DNA from: an uncultured Paracoccaceae bacterium
GTDB taxonomy: Bacteria; Pseudomonadota; Alphaproteobacteria; Rhodobacterales; Rhodobacteraceae
Direction of reading: 5' to 3'
Assembly (NCBI GenBank): GCA_947503935.1
Contig: CANNFR010000002.1
Coordinates: 1-64,000, forward strand
Length of the DNA stretch: 64,000 nt
The stretch's first letter is position 1. The number at the start of each line of letters is the position of its first letter. A model generated the notes under the pieces. It searched no databases. It worked only from the letters and a program-made list of their open reading frames with translations, and was not told the DNA's origin. The translations under genes were made by a program, and so were the position numbers. Of this stretch, positions 36,529-45,784 are shown in pieces.

Positions 36529-36998
36529 TGCGCGTCCACATCTGTGCTGTCGGCCGCCTGCGGGCGGGGCCCGAACGTGATCTGGTTGACGACTATCTGA
36601 CCCGGTTTGACCGGACCGGCCGCAGCCTGGGCCTTGGCCCCGTGACCGAGCATCAGGTCGAAGACAAGAAGAACAGCGGCATGACGGCCGAAGCCACGTT
36701 GTTGGAGCGGACGGTGCCTAACGGCGCGGTTCTGATCGCCCTGGACGAGCGTGGCCGGCAGATATCGTCACCCGACTTGGCGGGGCATCTGGAAAAGTGG
36801 CGCGATGCGGGGCGCGGCGATGCGGCGTTTTTGATCGGGGGTGCCGACGGGCTGGCGCCGGATCTGCGGAACCGGGCCGACCTGACGCTCAGCTTCGGGG
36901 CGATGGTCTGGCCGCATATGCTGGTCCGCGTGATGCTGGCCGAGCAGCTCTATCGCGCCGCGTCGATCCTGAGTGGCGCGCCCTACCACCGGGCGTGA
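36528..36998 (+). CDS. rlmH: 23S rRNA (pseudouridine1915-N3)-methyltransferase
   Basis: SPOUT methyltransferase that methylates pseudouridine 1915 of 23S rRNA. 156 residues. The start is MRVHICAVGRL, the knotted SAM site is AAFLIGGADGLAPDL, and SFGAMVWPHMLVRVMLAEQL and YRAASILSGAPYHRA close the protein as in all RlmH. It follows rsfS as in most bacteria; both act on the ribosome. Confidence 0.96.
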   Translation: MRVHICAVGRLRAGPERDLVDDYLTRFDRTGRSLGLGPVTEHQVEDKKNSGMTAEATLLERTVPNGAVLIALDERGRQISSPDLAGHLEKWRDAGRGDAAFLIGGADGLAPDLRNRADLTLSFGAMVWPHMLVRVMLAEQLYRAASILSGAPYHRA

Positions 36999-37068
36999 CC
37001 CGGATCGCGATGTTGCCCCTGGGGTCGCCGCGACGTAGAACGGCAGCACCCAAGATCGAGGACCCGGC

Positions 37069-38589
37069 ATGAGCGCACCGAAACCCGTTATCCTCTGCAT
37101 TCTCGATGGCTGGGGTCTGGCCCCTCCGGGCGAGGGGAACGCGCCTTATCTGGCGAAGACACCGCATTACGACCGGCTGTTGGCAACCTGCCCCAACGCA
37201 ACGCTGATCACCCATGGCCCCGATGTCGGCCTGCCGAAGGGCCAGATGGGAAATTCGGAAGTGGGTCACACCAATATCGGGGCGGGCCGCGTGGTGGCGA
37301 TGGATCTGGGGATGATCGATCTTGCCATTGAGGATGGCAGCTTCTTCGAGAACGAGGCGATCCTGGATTTTGCCGACGCGCTGAAATCCTCGGGCGGCAC
37401 GGCGCATCTGATGGGTGTCGTGTCCGATGGCGGGGTGCATGGCCATACCCGCCACATCCTGGCCGCCGCGAAGATGCTGACCGACAAGGGCGTCCCCGTG
37501 GCGATCCACGCCATCACCGATGGCCGCGACGTGCCCCCGAAATCCGCCGACGCCTTCGTGCCCGAGCTTGCCGAGGGATTGCCGGACACAGCCCATATCG
37601 CAACGGTGATCGGCCGCTACTTCGCGATGGACCGCGATAACCGCTGGGACAGGGTCGAAAAGGCCTATGCCGCGATGATCCGCGGCGAGGGCCGCAAGGC
37701 CGACACCGCCGCCGAAGCGGTGGGTACGGCCTACAGCAAGGACGAAACCGACGAATTCATCGCCGCGACCGTGATCGGCGGCTATGCAGGCGCCAAGGAC
37801 GGTGACGGCTTTTTCTGCCTCAATTTCCGGGCCGATCGGGCGCGCGAGATCCTGCACGCCATCGGCAACCCCGACTTCAGCGAATTCGACACCGGCCAGC
37901 GCCCCGATTGGGCCGGCCTTCTGGGCATGGTGGATTACTCAAAGTCCCACGACGACTTCATGACCACCGCCTATCCCAAGCAGGAAATCGTGAACACGCT
38001 GGGCGCCTGGGTCGCGCAGCACGGGCTGAAACAATTCCGCCTGGCCGAGACCGAGAAGTACCCACATGTCACGTTCTTCCTGAATGGCGGGCAGGAGAGC
38101 CCCGAGAAGGGCGAAGACCGCTCGATGCCGAAATCGCCCGATGTCGCCACCTACGATCTGCAGCCCGAGATGTCCGAGCCCCAAGTCGCCGCCAAGCTGG
38201 TTGAGGCGATCGGCGCGGGCTATGATCTGATCGTCGTGAATTTCGCCAACCCCGATATGGTCGGCCATACCGGTAGCATTCCTGCGGCAATCGCGGCCTG
38301 CGAGGCGGTCGATGACGGGTTGGGGCAGACGCTGGAGGCCCTTGAAACGGCCGGCGGCGCGATGATCGTGACCGCCGATCACGGCAATTGCGAGGTGATG
38401 ATCGACCCCGACACCGGCAACCCGCACACGGCGCATACCACGAACCCCGTGCCGGTCATCCTGGTCGGGGGGCCAGATGGTGCGACATTGGTAAAAGGCC
38501 GGCTGGCCGATCTGGCGCCCACCTTGCTTGAGCTGATGGGCCTTGACCTGCCGCCCGAGATGACGGGCCAGAGCCTGATCCGGCGATGA
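37069..38589 (+). CDS. gpmI: 2,3-bisphosphoglycerate-independent phosphoglycerate mutase
   Basis: Manganese-dependent enzyme that interconverts 3- and 2-phosphoglycerate. 506 residues, normal. The N-terminus ILCILDGWGLAPPGEGNAP supplies a metal aspartate, the nucleophile serine lies in QMGNSEVGHTNIGAGR, and the metal ligands of the phosphatase domain are in NFANPDMVGHTG and VTADHGNCEVM. It overlaps envC by 4 bases (ATGA). Confidence 0.97.
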   Translation: MSAPKPVILCILDGWGLAPPGEGNAPYLAKTPHYDRLLATCPNATLITHGPDVGLPKGQMGNSEVGHTNIGAGRVVAMDLGMIDLAIEDGSFFENEAILDFADALKSSGGTAHLMGVVSDGGVHGHTRHILAAAKMLTDKGVPVAIHAITDGRDVPPKSADAFVPELAEGLPDTAHIATVIGRYFAMDRDNRWDRVEKAYAAMIRGEGRKADTAAEAVGTAYSKDETDEFIAATVIGGYAGAKDGDGFFCLNFRADRAREILHAIGNPDFSEFDTGQRPDWAGLLGMVDYSKSHDDFMTTAYPKQEIVNTLGAWVAQHGLKQFRLAETEKYPHVTFFLNGGQESPEKGEDRSMPKSPDVATYDLQPEMSEPQVAAKLVEAIGAGYDLIVVNFANPDMVGHTGSIPAAIAACEAVDDGLGQTLEALETAGGAMIVTADHGNCEVMIDPDTGNPHTAHTTNPVPVILVGGPDGATLVKGRLADLAPTLLELMGLDLPPEMTGQSLIRR

Positions 38590-39716
38590 TCCGCGCCGCC
38601 CTCATCTTGGCCCTGACGCTGGTCCAGCCCGCCGCGGCGCAGGACACCGAGACCCTGCTGACCGCGCGGCGCGCGGCGCAAGCGCTGTCGACCGCCGCCT
38701 TGGCCTTGCAGGAGGCCGACGGCGCCCGCGACCGGGTCGCCGCCCTGACCCAGACGGTGCGCGCCTATGAGGAGGGGCTGACGGCCCTGCGCGAAGGCCT
38801 CCGCCGGGCCGCGATCCGCGAACAGACGATCGAACTGGCCTTCCAGGCCAAGCGCGAGGATATCGCCCGGCTAACCGGCGTTCTGGCAGGCATGCAGCAA
38901 AGCCCCGGGCCGCTTCTGCTGCTGCATCCGGCGGGCCCTCTGGGCACGGCGCGATCCGGCATGATGCTGGCCGATGTCACCCCCGCCCTGCAGGCCGAGG
39001 CCGAAATTCTGCGCGCGGAATTGCAGGAGGTCGCTGTCCTCCGCTCGCTTCAGGAGGGGGCCGCCAATACGCTGGCCGACGGTCTGCGCGGCGCACAAGA
39101 GGCGCGCACGGCCCTCTCGCAGGCCATTGCCGAACGCACCGATCTGCCGCAGCGCTTTTCGGATGATCCCGAGGCGCTGGTCGCCATTCTGGAAAGCGCC
39201 GATACGCTGGAAAGCTTTGCCGCAGGCCTGACGGCTGTTCCGCTGATGGGGGCCAATCCCGACACGCCCGACTTTCGATCGCTGCAAGGTGCGCTGCCAT
39301 TGCCGGTTCAGGGAACGCTTCTGCGCAGCTTTGACGAGCCCGACGCCGCCGGTGTCCAGCGGCCCGGCCTGGTGCTGGCCACGCGGCCCTTGGCGCTGGT
39401 CACGGCCCCGGCGGCGGCGACCGTGCGCTATGCCGGGCCCCTCCTCGACTACGGAAAAGTGATCGTCATTGAACCCGCGGCGGGCTATCTGTTGGTTTTC
39501 GCGGGCCTTGGCGAGGTATATGCTGAGCAAAATCAGGTGCTGACCGAAGGCACGCCCCTTGGACTGATGGGCGGTAGAACGCCTGACGCAGCGGAATTTC
39601 TGGGCGCGGTGCAACAAGGCGGTGGCATAGAGCGAACAGAAACGCTTTATATAGAGTTGAGAGAGAACGCCGAGCCGGTCGATCCCGGTACCTGGTTCGC
39701 TCTGGAGAGAGGATGA
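38586..39716 (+). CDS. envC: murein hydrolase activator EnvC-like protein
   Basis: A periplasmic coiled-coil plus LytM-domain protein of 376 residues. The signal peptide (MIRAALILALTLVQPAAA) is followed by a coiled coil to about residue 110, a linker, and a C-terminal M23-like domain (APAAATVRYAGPLLDYGKVI, VIEPAAGYLLVFAGLG). The catalytic histidines of active M23 peptidases are absent: the HxH position reads FAG and the first His is missing. It therefore should activate an amidase rather than cut peptidoglycan. Four bases separate it from ctpA. Confidence 0.9.
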   Translation: MIRAALILALTLVQPAAAQDTETLLTARRAAQALSTAALALQEADGARDRVAALTQTVRAYEEGLTALREGLRRAAIREQTIELAFQAKREDIARLTGVLAGMQQSPGPLLLLHPAGPLGTARSGMMLADVTPALQAEAEILRAELQEVAVLRSLQEGAANTLADGLRGAQEARTALSQAIAERTDLPQRFSDDPEALVAILESADTLESFAAGLTAVPLMGANPDTPDFRSLQGALPLPVQGTLLRSFDEPDAAGVQRPGLVLATRPLALVTAPAAATVRYAGPLLDYGKVIVIEPAAGYLLVFAGLGEVYAEQNQVLTEGTPLGLMGGRTPDAAEFLGAVQQGGGIERTETLYIELRENAEPVDPGTWFALERG

Positions 39717-39720
39717 TGGT

Positions 39721-41055
39721 ATGAAGAAGTTCGTCTTGGCCGCAATTGCGGGAACGGTCGCCGGAGTGGTCGCGACCACGCAAATCGCCGGACCGCTGAT
39801 CGCCCAGGAGGCGAACCGGAACAGTTCGGTCTACGAACAGCTCGACCTCTTCGGAGATATCTTCGAGAGGATCCGCTCGGAATATGTGGAAGAGGTGGAT
39901 GAGGCCGATCTGATCGAAGCCGCGATCAACGGCATGCTGACCTCGCTTGATCCGCATTCCTCGTACCTTTCGCCCGACGATGCCTCTGACATGCAGGTGC
40001 AGACCCGCGGCGAATTTGGCGGGCTGGGCATCGAGGTGACCCAGGAAGAAGGGTTCGTGAAGGTCGTCTCGCCGATGGACGGTACCCCGGCGGACGAGGC
40101 CGGGATGGAAGCGGGCGATTTCATCACCCATGTCGACGGCCAGTCGGTTCTGGGCCTCACCCTCAACGATGCGGTCGATATGATGCGCGGGCCCGTCGGG
40201 TCAGAGATCATTGTCACCGTTGTGCGCGAGGGCGTGGATGAACCGTTCGACGTCTCGATCATACGCGACACGATCAAGCTGACCGCCGTGCGGACCCGGG
40301 TTGAGGGCAACACGGTGGTGCTGCGCGTGACCACGTTCAACGAACAGACCTACCCTAACCTTGAGGAAGGGTTGAAAGAAGCGGTGGCAGAGGCCGGTGG
40401 CCCCGACGCGGTAAACGGTTTCGTTCTGGATCTGCGCAATAATCCGGGCGGTCTGCTGAACCAGGCGATCCGGGTCTCGGACGCGTTCCTCGACGCGGGC
40501 GAGATCGTCTCGACCCGCGGGCGTGATCCGCAGGATGGCGATAGGTTCAACGCGACCGAGGGCGATCTGGCCGAAGGCAAGCCGATGGTCGTGCTGATCA
40601 ATGGCGGCTCTGCCTCGGCCTCCGAAATCGTCGCAGGCGCGTTGCAGGATCATCGCCGCGCCATCGTGATCGGTGAGAAAAGCTTCGGCAAAGGCTCGGT
40701 CCAATCGGTCATGCCTTTGCGGGGCGACGGCGCCATGCGCCTGACCACGGCGCGCTATTACACCCCGTCAGGCCGCTCGATCCAGGCGCTTGGCGTGTCG
40801 CCCGACATTGTTGTAGCGCAACCGCCGCGGCAGCCCGAGGTTGAGGAAGATGAGGACGCCACCGCGCGCAGCCGCTTTGAGGCAGACCTGCGCGGCAGCC
40901 TTGAGAATGACAGCCTGAGCGAGGATGAGCGCCGCCAGATCGAGGATGAGCGCGCCAAGGCAGAAGCCGCCGCCGAGCTGCGTCTGGAAGACTATCAGCT
41001 GGCCTACGCGATCGATATCCTCAAGGGCCTGTCAGCCCTCGGCCCCGAGGAATAA
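39721..41055 (+). CDS. ctpA: C-terminal processing peptidase (S41)
   Basis: Periplasmic serine protease with a PDZ domain, 444 residues. After an N-terminal signal anchor (VLAAIAGTVAGVVATT) come the helical region (YVEEVDEADLIEAAINGMLT), the PDZ (about 85-160, GGLGIEVTQEEGFVKVVSP) and the S41 core with nucleophile Ser in NGGSASASEIVAGAL and Lys in GEKSFGKGSVQ. It often sits with envC, as here, and the pair works on cell-wall hydrolase control in related bacteria. Confidence 0.95.
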   Translation: MKKFVLAAIAGTVAGVVATTQIAGPLIAQEANRNSSVYEQLDLFGDIFERIRSEYVEEVDEADLIEAAINGMLTSLDPHSSYLSPDDASDMQVQTRGEFGGLGIEVTQEEGFVKVVSPMDGTPADEAGMEAGDFITHVDGQSVLGLTLNDAVDMMRGPVGSEIIVTVVREGVDEPFDVSIIRDTIKLTAVRTRVEGNTVVLRVTTFNEQTYPNLEEGLKEAVAEAGGPDAVNGFVLDLRNNPGGLLNQAIRVSDAFLDAGEIVSTRGRDPQDGDRFNATEGDLAEGKPMVVLINGGSASASEIVAGALQDHRRAIVIGEKSFGKGSVQSVMPLRGDGAMRLTTARYYTPSGRSIQALGVSPDIVVAQPPRQPEVEEDEDATARSRFEADLRGSLENDSLSEDERRQIEDERAKAEAAAELRLEDYQLAYAIDILKGLSALGPEE

Positions 41056-41124
41056 GCGACCAAGGGCGGCGGGGACCACCCTCGCCGTCACTACCGCAAA
41101 TTACGCGGGGTCGGGATCGCCTTC

Positions 41125-42003
41125 ATGTTTGTCGCAACGCTTGTCAGCTCACCGGAACAGCGCGGCCTTTCTGGCGCGATGGTCGATGCATTGCGCAATG
41201 CCTGGGGTGGCGGCGAGGCTGTCTGGCTGTCTCCCGATATCGCAGCAGAGTTTCCCCTGGCGGACAGGCCGCAGAACCTTTGGGACGTCTGGCAGAGCCT
41301 TCAGGCCGAGAGCGTCGATCTGGCCGTGCAATCCGGTGAGGGTCGGCGCAAACGCCTGCTGATCGCGGATATGGACTCGACCATGATCCAGCAGGAATGC
41401 ATCGACGAACTGGCCGAGCGCGCCGGTGTGGGAGCCCGCGTGGCCGAGATCACTGCCCGTGCGATGGATGGGCAGTTGGACTTTGAAGGTGCCCTGACCG
41501 AGCGTGTCAGCCTGCTGAAAGGGCTGCCCGAGACTGTCATTCAGGACGTCCTGGAGAGCCAGATCACCTACACCCCTGGTGGCCGCACATTGCTTGCCAC
41601 GATGAAGGCCCATGGTGCCCGCACTCTTCTGGTTTCAGGAGGATTCACAGGCTTCGCGACACCAATCGGCGCGGCCCTCGGCTTTGACGAAAGCCGCGCG
41701 AATGTACTGCTCGCGCAGGATGATATTCTGACCGGCCAGGTCGCACAGCCGATCCTCGGGCGTGACGCGAAAGTGGACGCGCTGCACCAAACCTGCACGA
41801 AGATGGGCATCGCGCCTGCCGACGCACTTGCCGTCGGCGATGGCGCAAACGATCTGGGGATGCTGGGTGCGGCTGGCATGGGCGTGGCGCTGCACGCCAA
41901 GCCCTCGGTCGCGGCCGAATGCGATCTGCGCGTGAACCACGGCGACCTAACATCGCTTCTCTATCTGCAGGGCTATAGCGACACCGAGTTCGTAGTTGCG
42001 TAA
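41125..42003 (+). CDS. serB: phosphoserine phosphatase
   Basis: HAD-family phosphatase, last step of serine synthesis. 292 residues with an N-terminal extension of about 80 residues. The catalytic motif LIADMDSTMIQQECIDELA gives nucleophile and acid aspartates, motif II is VSGGFTGF, and motif IV is VGDGANDLGMLGAAGMGVAL. No ACT domain is evident in the N-terminus. It follows ctpA by 69 bp. Confidence 0.95.
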   Translation: MFVATLVSSPEQRGLSGAMVDALRNAWGGGEAVWLSPDIAAEFPLADRPQNLWDVWQSLQAESVDLAVQSGEGRRKRLLIADMDSTMIQQECIDELAERAGVGARVAEITARAMDGQLDFEGALTERVSLLKGLPETVIQDVLESQITYTPGGRTLLATMKAHGARTLLVSGGFTGFATPIGAALGFDESRANVLLAQDDILTGQVAQPILGRDAKVDALHQTCTKMGIAPADALAVGDGANDLGMLGAAGMGVALHAKPSVAAECDLRVNHGDLTSLLYLQGYSDTEFVVA

Positions 42004-42252
42004 GACTACGGAAACCTCGGCAGAGGAGAATTACCAGCAATATGCGCGACGAAGGCGCAGAGGATTGGCTTTCACCCATGCTGGGCATCGCACAAATGAC
42101 AGTTTTCAACAGACATATCGCTATCTGTTTTCAATGTTGCCGTCGTGTTTGCAATCGAGTTCCAATAGGTCAAAAATTAGCCCCAAAACCAATGTAGACC
42201 TCTCTAATCGCGTCAAAGCATTCAGCATTCTATATTTTCGGATTATCTTCAG

Positions 42253-43032
42253 ATGAATGGTCTCTTCAAAATATTTTTGTCAACAATGCTTCTACTCAAT
42301 GGTCAATCTGCTTTGGCCACGCCCCAAGCAGATGCAAGCTACATCGTTCAACGCAACATGGACCCTGACACACTGGAGTTCGTGCGGCGCCATCTTAAAA
42401 GTGCATTTGTCTCTGTCTACCACAGGCCCCTCTCAGAACTTGGGATTGAGATCGCCGATATCGACCGATTTATTGAACTGATACCTGAAGACGATATCGC
42501 GCCGTTCGTTGATCATTTTTTGTCTCAAACCGCCGAAAGATATCTTTTGATTTATACCCCCGAACAGCTTTCATCGATTGCCGCACTTTTGCGCGCGGAC
42601 GAAAGCGCAACGATGGAAGAAATCCTATCGGAAGAGTACCGACAGCGATACGCGGATGCACTTGGCAAAGCCCGTGCCCAAGCCGTGCCATCCGGTTCGG
42701 ACGACCCAACTGTAATCGCGGCTGAAGAGTTGATCGTGCAGTTGGAAGCCGTGAATGCAATTTTCGAAGATGGTGGAGCCGAAGCGTTTGCCAAAAATAT
42801 GGCTGCATCCATAGCGCCGCTCTTCATCCTTGTCGGCTACGGTCATCAGATCGGACAGCTTCAGCGAGAGCTCGACAACCCGGTAACTTTGTCACTTCTG
42901 GAGACGGACGGGGTTCTTCTGTTCGCAAATCCCGTGCAGCGGCAAGCTCTTCTCCGGCAGCTTTCTGCTCCAGAAAGCACAGGCGGCATTCGATTTCTGA
43001 AACCTCCCATACGCAATCAAAGCTCGAATTGA
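42253..43032 (+). CDS. exported protein, DUF2059-like helical, lower GC
   Basis: A 259-residue protein with a signal peptide (IFLSTMLLLNGQSALA, cleavage before TPQAD). The mature part is all-helical: ERYLLIYTPEQLSSIAALLR is reminiscent of the Y-x-x-x-F/Y-T-xx-EL motif of DUF2059, but I am not sure. Codon use is visibly more AT-rich than the surroundings, as is the 250-bp leader, which suggests later acquisition. No strong ribosome-binding site precedes the ATG. Confidence 0.6.
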   Translation: MNGLFKIFLSTMLLLNGQSALATPQADASYIVQRNMDPDTLEFVRRHLKSAFVSVYHRPLSELGIEIADIDRFIELIPEDDIAPFVDHFLSQTAERYLLIYTPEQLSSIAALLRADESATMEEILSEEYRQRYADALGKARAQAVPSGSDDPTVIAAEELIVQLEAVNAIFEDGGAEAFAKNMAASIAPLFILVGYGHQIGQLQRELDNPVTLSLLETDGVLLFANPVQRQALLRQLSAPESTGGIRFLKPPIRNQSSN

Positions 43033-43131
43033 TCGGGACTGGTTGTTTTAGTCGAGCTGCTTATTCAACATAAAATGTCCACAGCAGCCGACTGGCCAAG
43101 TCGTCTTACTCAGCCATTCCTGTAAACCCAG

Positions 43132-43788
43132 CTACTTACGCGGCTTGTCGCGCCAGGTGTCGAGCCAGCGCTGGACGCGGCCTCGGGTTTCGCTGGCGCG
43201 TTCGTCGACGCCGTCCCATGCCTCGCCAGCGCGGTCGATCACCGGGTCGATCGTGCGCTCGCGGAATTGCCGCCACATACGCCAGAGTAGCAGCAGCATT
43301 CCCGCCAATACGGTCAGGATAACAAGGTTGAGCCATGGGAACAGCGACACGTCAGGCCCTTCAACCCGGCGCACGCCGACGGCATTGGGGAAGATCGTCA
43401 GAAACTCATTCCGCCAGCCATAATGCGTGAGCGCCACCCAGATCGGCGCCTCGCGCGAGGACACCAGATCACGCGTTTCGGCCTGCAGGTTTGAACTGTC
43501 CAGCTTGAAATAGGGCGGCCAGCCCCAGCCGGTATCTTCATTGCGATAGACCATGATGTCGCCGTCGGCCTGCACCGTCTCGATGAAGCGCACATCGCGG
43601 TTCACCGCATTGCTGCCATCGGTGCCCACATCGGGCGACGCCCAGAAGATCGAGTTCTCGCCAAAATCGATGCGCCGCACTTCGGTATTCACGATCCGCA
43701 CGATATCGCGCTGCGGCAGGGTGTAGTGAAAGAACGAAAACAGCAAAAGCGCGATCAGTACGCCCAGGGTCCATTTTACGTAGCGCAT
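43132..43788 (-). CDS. DUF1523 membrane protein, last gene of the AAA+ operon
   Basis: A 218-residue protein: TM1 at about 5-22 (WTLGVLIALLLFSFFHYTLP), an exported domain containing DIVRIVNTEVRRIDFG and ENSIFWASPDVGT, a second span near 150-170 (LNLVILTVLAGMLLLLWRMW) and a charged cytoplasmic tail. It matches DUF1523, an alphaproteobacterial family of unknown role. It starts 11 bp after the 2-TM gene and ends the eight-gene run. Confidence 0.8.
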   Translation of the reverse strand: MRYVKWTLGVLIALLLFSFFHYTLPQRDIVRIVNTEVRRIDFGENSIFWASPDVGTDGSNAVNRDVRFIETVQADGDIMVYRNEDTGWGWPPYFKLDSSNLQAETRDLVSSREAPIWVALTHYGWRNEFLTIFPNAVGVRRVEGPDVSLFPWLNLVILTVLAGMLLLLWRMWRQFRERTIDPVIDRAGEAWDGVDERASETRGRVQRWLDTWRDKPRK

Positions 43789-43799
43789 CTTTCAGACCC

Positions 43800-44066
43800 T
43801 CACATGAAGTTGGTGACGTAGAGCATGGTAAACACCACGATCATCGGAATGAAATAGACAAGGATGATCAGCCGCGGCCGGATCGATTGATCATACTCCT
43901 TCATCCCGGCCTCTACATATGCAGCGCGGTCGCCGATACTACCCTCTTCCACCCATTGCTTTTCCAGCTTCTCGCGGCGGAGCGAGCGCGAGTAGATGCG
44001 GATCAGCACGTAGAAGATGCTGAGCACGATGAAGCTGATGATGGTCAGGCGGATCAGGGCGATCAT
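43800..44066 (-). CDS. small 2-TM protein of the AAA+ operon
   Basis: An 88-residue membrane protein: TM1 at about 3-24 (LIRLTIISFIVLSIFYVLIR), a charged loop (SLRREKLEKQWVEEGSIGDR), and TM2 at about 66-86. The loop is probably cytoplasmic by the positive-inside rule, so it could dock a soluble partner. It overlaps the preceding gene by 4 bases (ATGA), so it is tightly coupled. No family is recognised. Confidence 0.75.
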   Translation of the reverse strand: MIALIRLTIISFIVLSIFYVLIRIYSRSLRREKLEKQWVEEGSIGDRAAYVEAGMKEYDQSIRPRLIILVYFIPMIVVFTMLYVTNFM

Positions 44067-45421
44067 TTTCGGGGCCTCCTCACGGCGCCCCAGGGGCCGA
44101 CAAGGCCGATCAGGTCGGGGCGCTTGTCGTCCTGGCGCTCGGGCTCGTCCATGCCGGGCTCGTGGCCGAACAGGGCCTCGCGCGCACCGGATTTGTCGAT
44201 CTGGTATTCGCGCGCCAGAAAGTCGGCGACATAGGCCTTCTTGGTCTCGCTCCACCCGGCATAGGCGGCATAGAAAGCCTGTTTGTGGCAGATGAAAAGC
44301 TGGCGGATATCAAGGGGCGCCAGTTCGGACAGCATCATGTTGACCAGGTCACGGTCTTTGTGCGGGCGTGACCGGAGCGAGTAGAAATAGGCCGGATGGG
44401 CCGATGTGATGCGCGGCCAGTTGCCACCGCCCTGCACCCAGCGCAGCAAAGCCGCCAGCCCCATAAATTCCTCGGGCAGGGCCGAGCCCAGCTTTTGCGC
44501 CACCTGCCGCAGGTCACGCCGCGTGGCGGCGCCGAGATCGACACCCAGGGTCGAGGCGACATCGACCAGGATGAAATCCATCTTCTGCTGGATGATGGCA
44601 CCCGCATCTATCCCGCGCGCCTTGACGATGGGTTCGACCAGATCGTTGTCGTCCAGAAAGCGCGCGATGGCGTTGCGTTCGGTGAAATCCAGCACCCGGC
44701 CTGGGGGCAGCGACGCCAGATCGGCCTTGGGTTTGACGGCGATGGTGGCGGGTTCCTCGACATCGCGGAAAAGATAGAGGCCGCCGAAATGCGCGGTCCA
44801 GAAATTTTCCTGCGTGAAGCTTCTGGCCTTCAGCTCAATCGGGTTGCGGGTCACGTCGCCGGTCTTCTTGGCCAGCCCAATCATTTCGGCGATCAGGACG
44901 TCGTCGTACCAGGCGTCAGGCTCGGTCCGGAAGCGGTCGATCTTGTCGGTCAGCTTGCGGCCGTCAGCCACATGCGCCTCGGTCGTGTCGGCGCTGATGG
45001 TGATCTTGCGGATATCGAAAAGGCGCGCGGGCGACGACAGGTCGAAGACCGAATTGTCCAACTCGCCCGCCACCGCATCCTGCGCGGTCAGGGCAAAGAG
45101 GTAGGCCTCATTTTCTTCGATGAACTGGCGCAGGATGCCGCGCGAGGTTGAGAATTGCGCATTGAGCAACGGCGCGTGTTTCTGCGCCGTGGTCAGCAGG
45201 ATGAACTGCCGGTTGCAGCCATTGGGGTTGAGGTAGAGGTCATCGCCAAAGGCATGCCCGATCTCCGGCGAAAAGCCTGAGATATCGACATGGAAATCCG
45301 GCAGATCGGTCGTCTTGCCCGTCAGCATCTTGAGCGCGCGATTATACCGCTCAACCAGCGCCGGAGTGTCCACCGGAACGAGGTTGCCGAACATCAGGCC
45401 TTTTTCAATGAGGCGCTTCAT
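44063..45421 (-). CDS. DUF6638-like protein of the AAA+ operon
   Basis: A soluble protein of 452 residues with no membrane span. It opens MKRLIEKGLMFGNLVPVDTP and contains LPDFHVDISGFSPEIG, YLNPNGCNRQFILLT and a central VFDLSSPARLFDIRKITISA. It ends in a charged tail. From memory this is DUF6638, a Rhodobacteraceae family of unknown function (not checked). ATGA overlaps at both ends (with the 3-TM gene upstream and the 2-TM gene downstream) indicate a stoichiometric complex. Confidence 0.65.
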   Translation of the reverse strand: MKRLIEKGLMFGNLVPVDTPALVERYNRALKMLTGKTTDLPDFHVDISGFSPEIGHAFGDDLYLNPNGCNRQFILLTTAQKHAPLLNAQFSTSRGILRQFIEENEAYLFALTAQDAVAGELDNSVFDLSSPARLFDIRKITISADTTEAHVADGRKLTDKIDRFRTEPDAWYDDVLIAEMIGLAKKTGDVTRNPIELKARSFTQENFWTAHFGGLYLFRDVEEPATIAVKPKADLASLPPGRVLDFTERNAIARFLDDNDLVEPIVKARGIDAGAIIQQKMDFILVDVASTLGVDLGAATRRDLRQVAQKLGSALPEEFMGLAALLRWVQGGGNWPRITSAHPAYFYSLRSRPHKDRDLVNMMLSELAPLDIRQLFICHKQAFYAAYAGWSETKKAYVADFLAREYQIDKSGAREALFGHEPGMDEPERQDDKRPDLIGLVGPWGAVRRPRK

Positions 45422-45780
45422 ATGTTTTGCTCTGCAAATGGATCAGGGACTGTCAACAAACTTACCAAAGCAACTGGCCCCCAAAGAACGCTCAACCCGA
45501 CCGCCATTCTAGAATGGTTAATGAGGGCAGTGAACGCGTCGTCTGACACAGACACATAGAAAGATGGCTTGCTCAGCTCGAAAATGAAAAGAAGCAATAG
45601 CAGTGCTGAAATCGACAGACAAATCGCTGTTAATGAAGCATTTCCGATAAATCCACCTGCGCCCAGCGGAAGTCTTCTGGCGAACCACCTGGGCAAGAAA
45701 GCGGCAAGCACCAATAGGATGACCGCAACTATTGCGAAACTCTCTATAGGAGGAAACTGGGAAAGATTCGGCGCTACCAT
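45418..45780 (-). CDS. 3-TM protein B of the AAA+ operon
   Basis: A 120-residue membrane protein with three spans (about 13-32, 46-67, 92-110). It is clearly similar to the preceding gene product: VLAAFLPRWFARRLP against VLAALLPWWIVPGKT, and VLWGPVALVSLL against MAWGPILVLVWL. The DNA is more AT-rich than its neighbours. The ATG at 45780 has GAGGG upstream; 45801 is an alternative. It overlaps the next gene by ATGA. Confidence 0.7.
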   Translation of the reverse strand: MVAPNLSQFPPIESFAIVAVILLVLAAFLPRWFARRLPLGAGGFIGNASLTAICLSISALLLLLFIFELSKPSFYVSVSDDAFTALINHSRMAVGLSVLWGPVALVSLLTVPDPFAEQNI

Positions 45781-45784
45781 CCCA

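Noticed and set aside
42042-42200. Small frame between serB and the low-GC gene
   Set aside because: Spacing to the purine-rich site is too long and the composition (Cys/Arg-rich) looks random.
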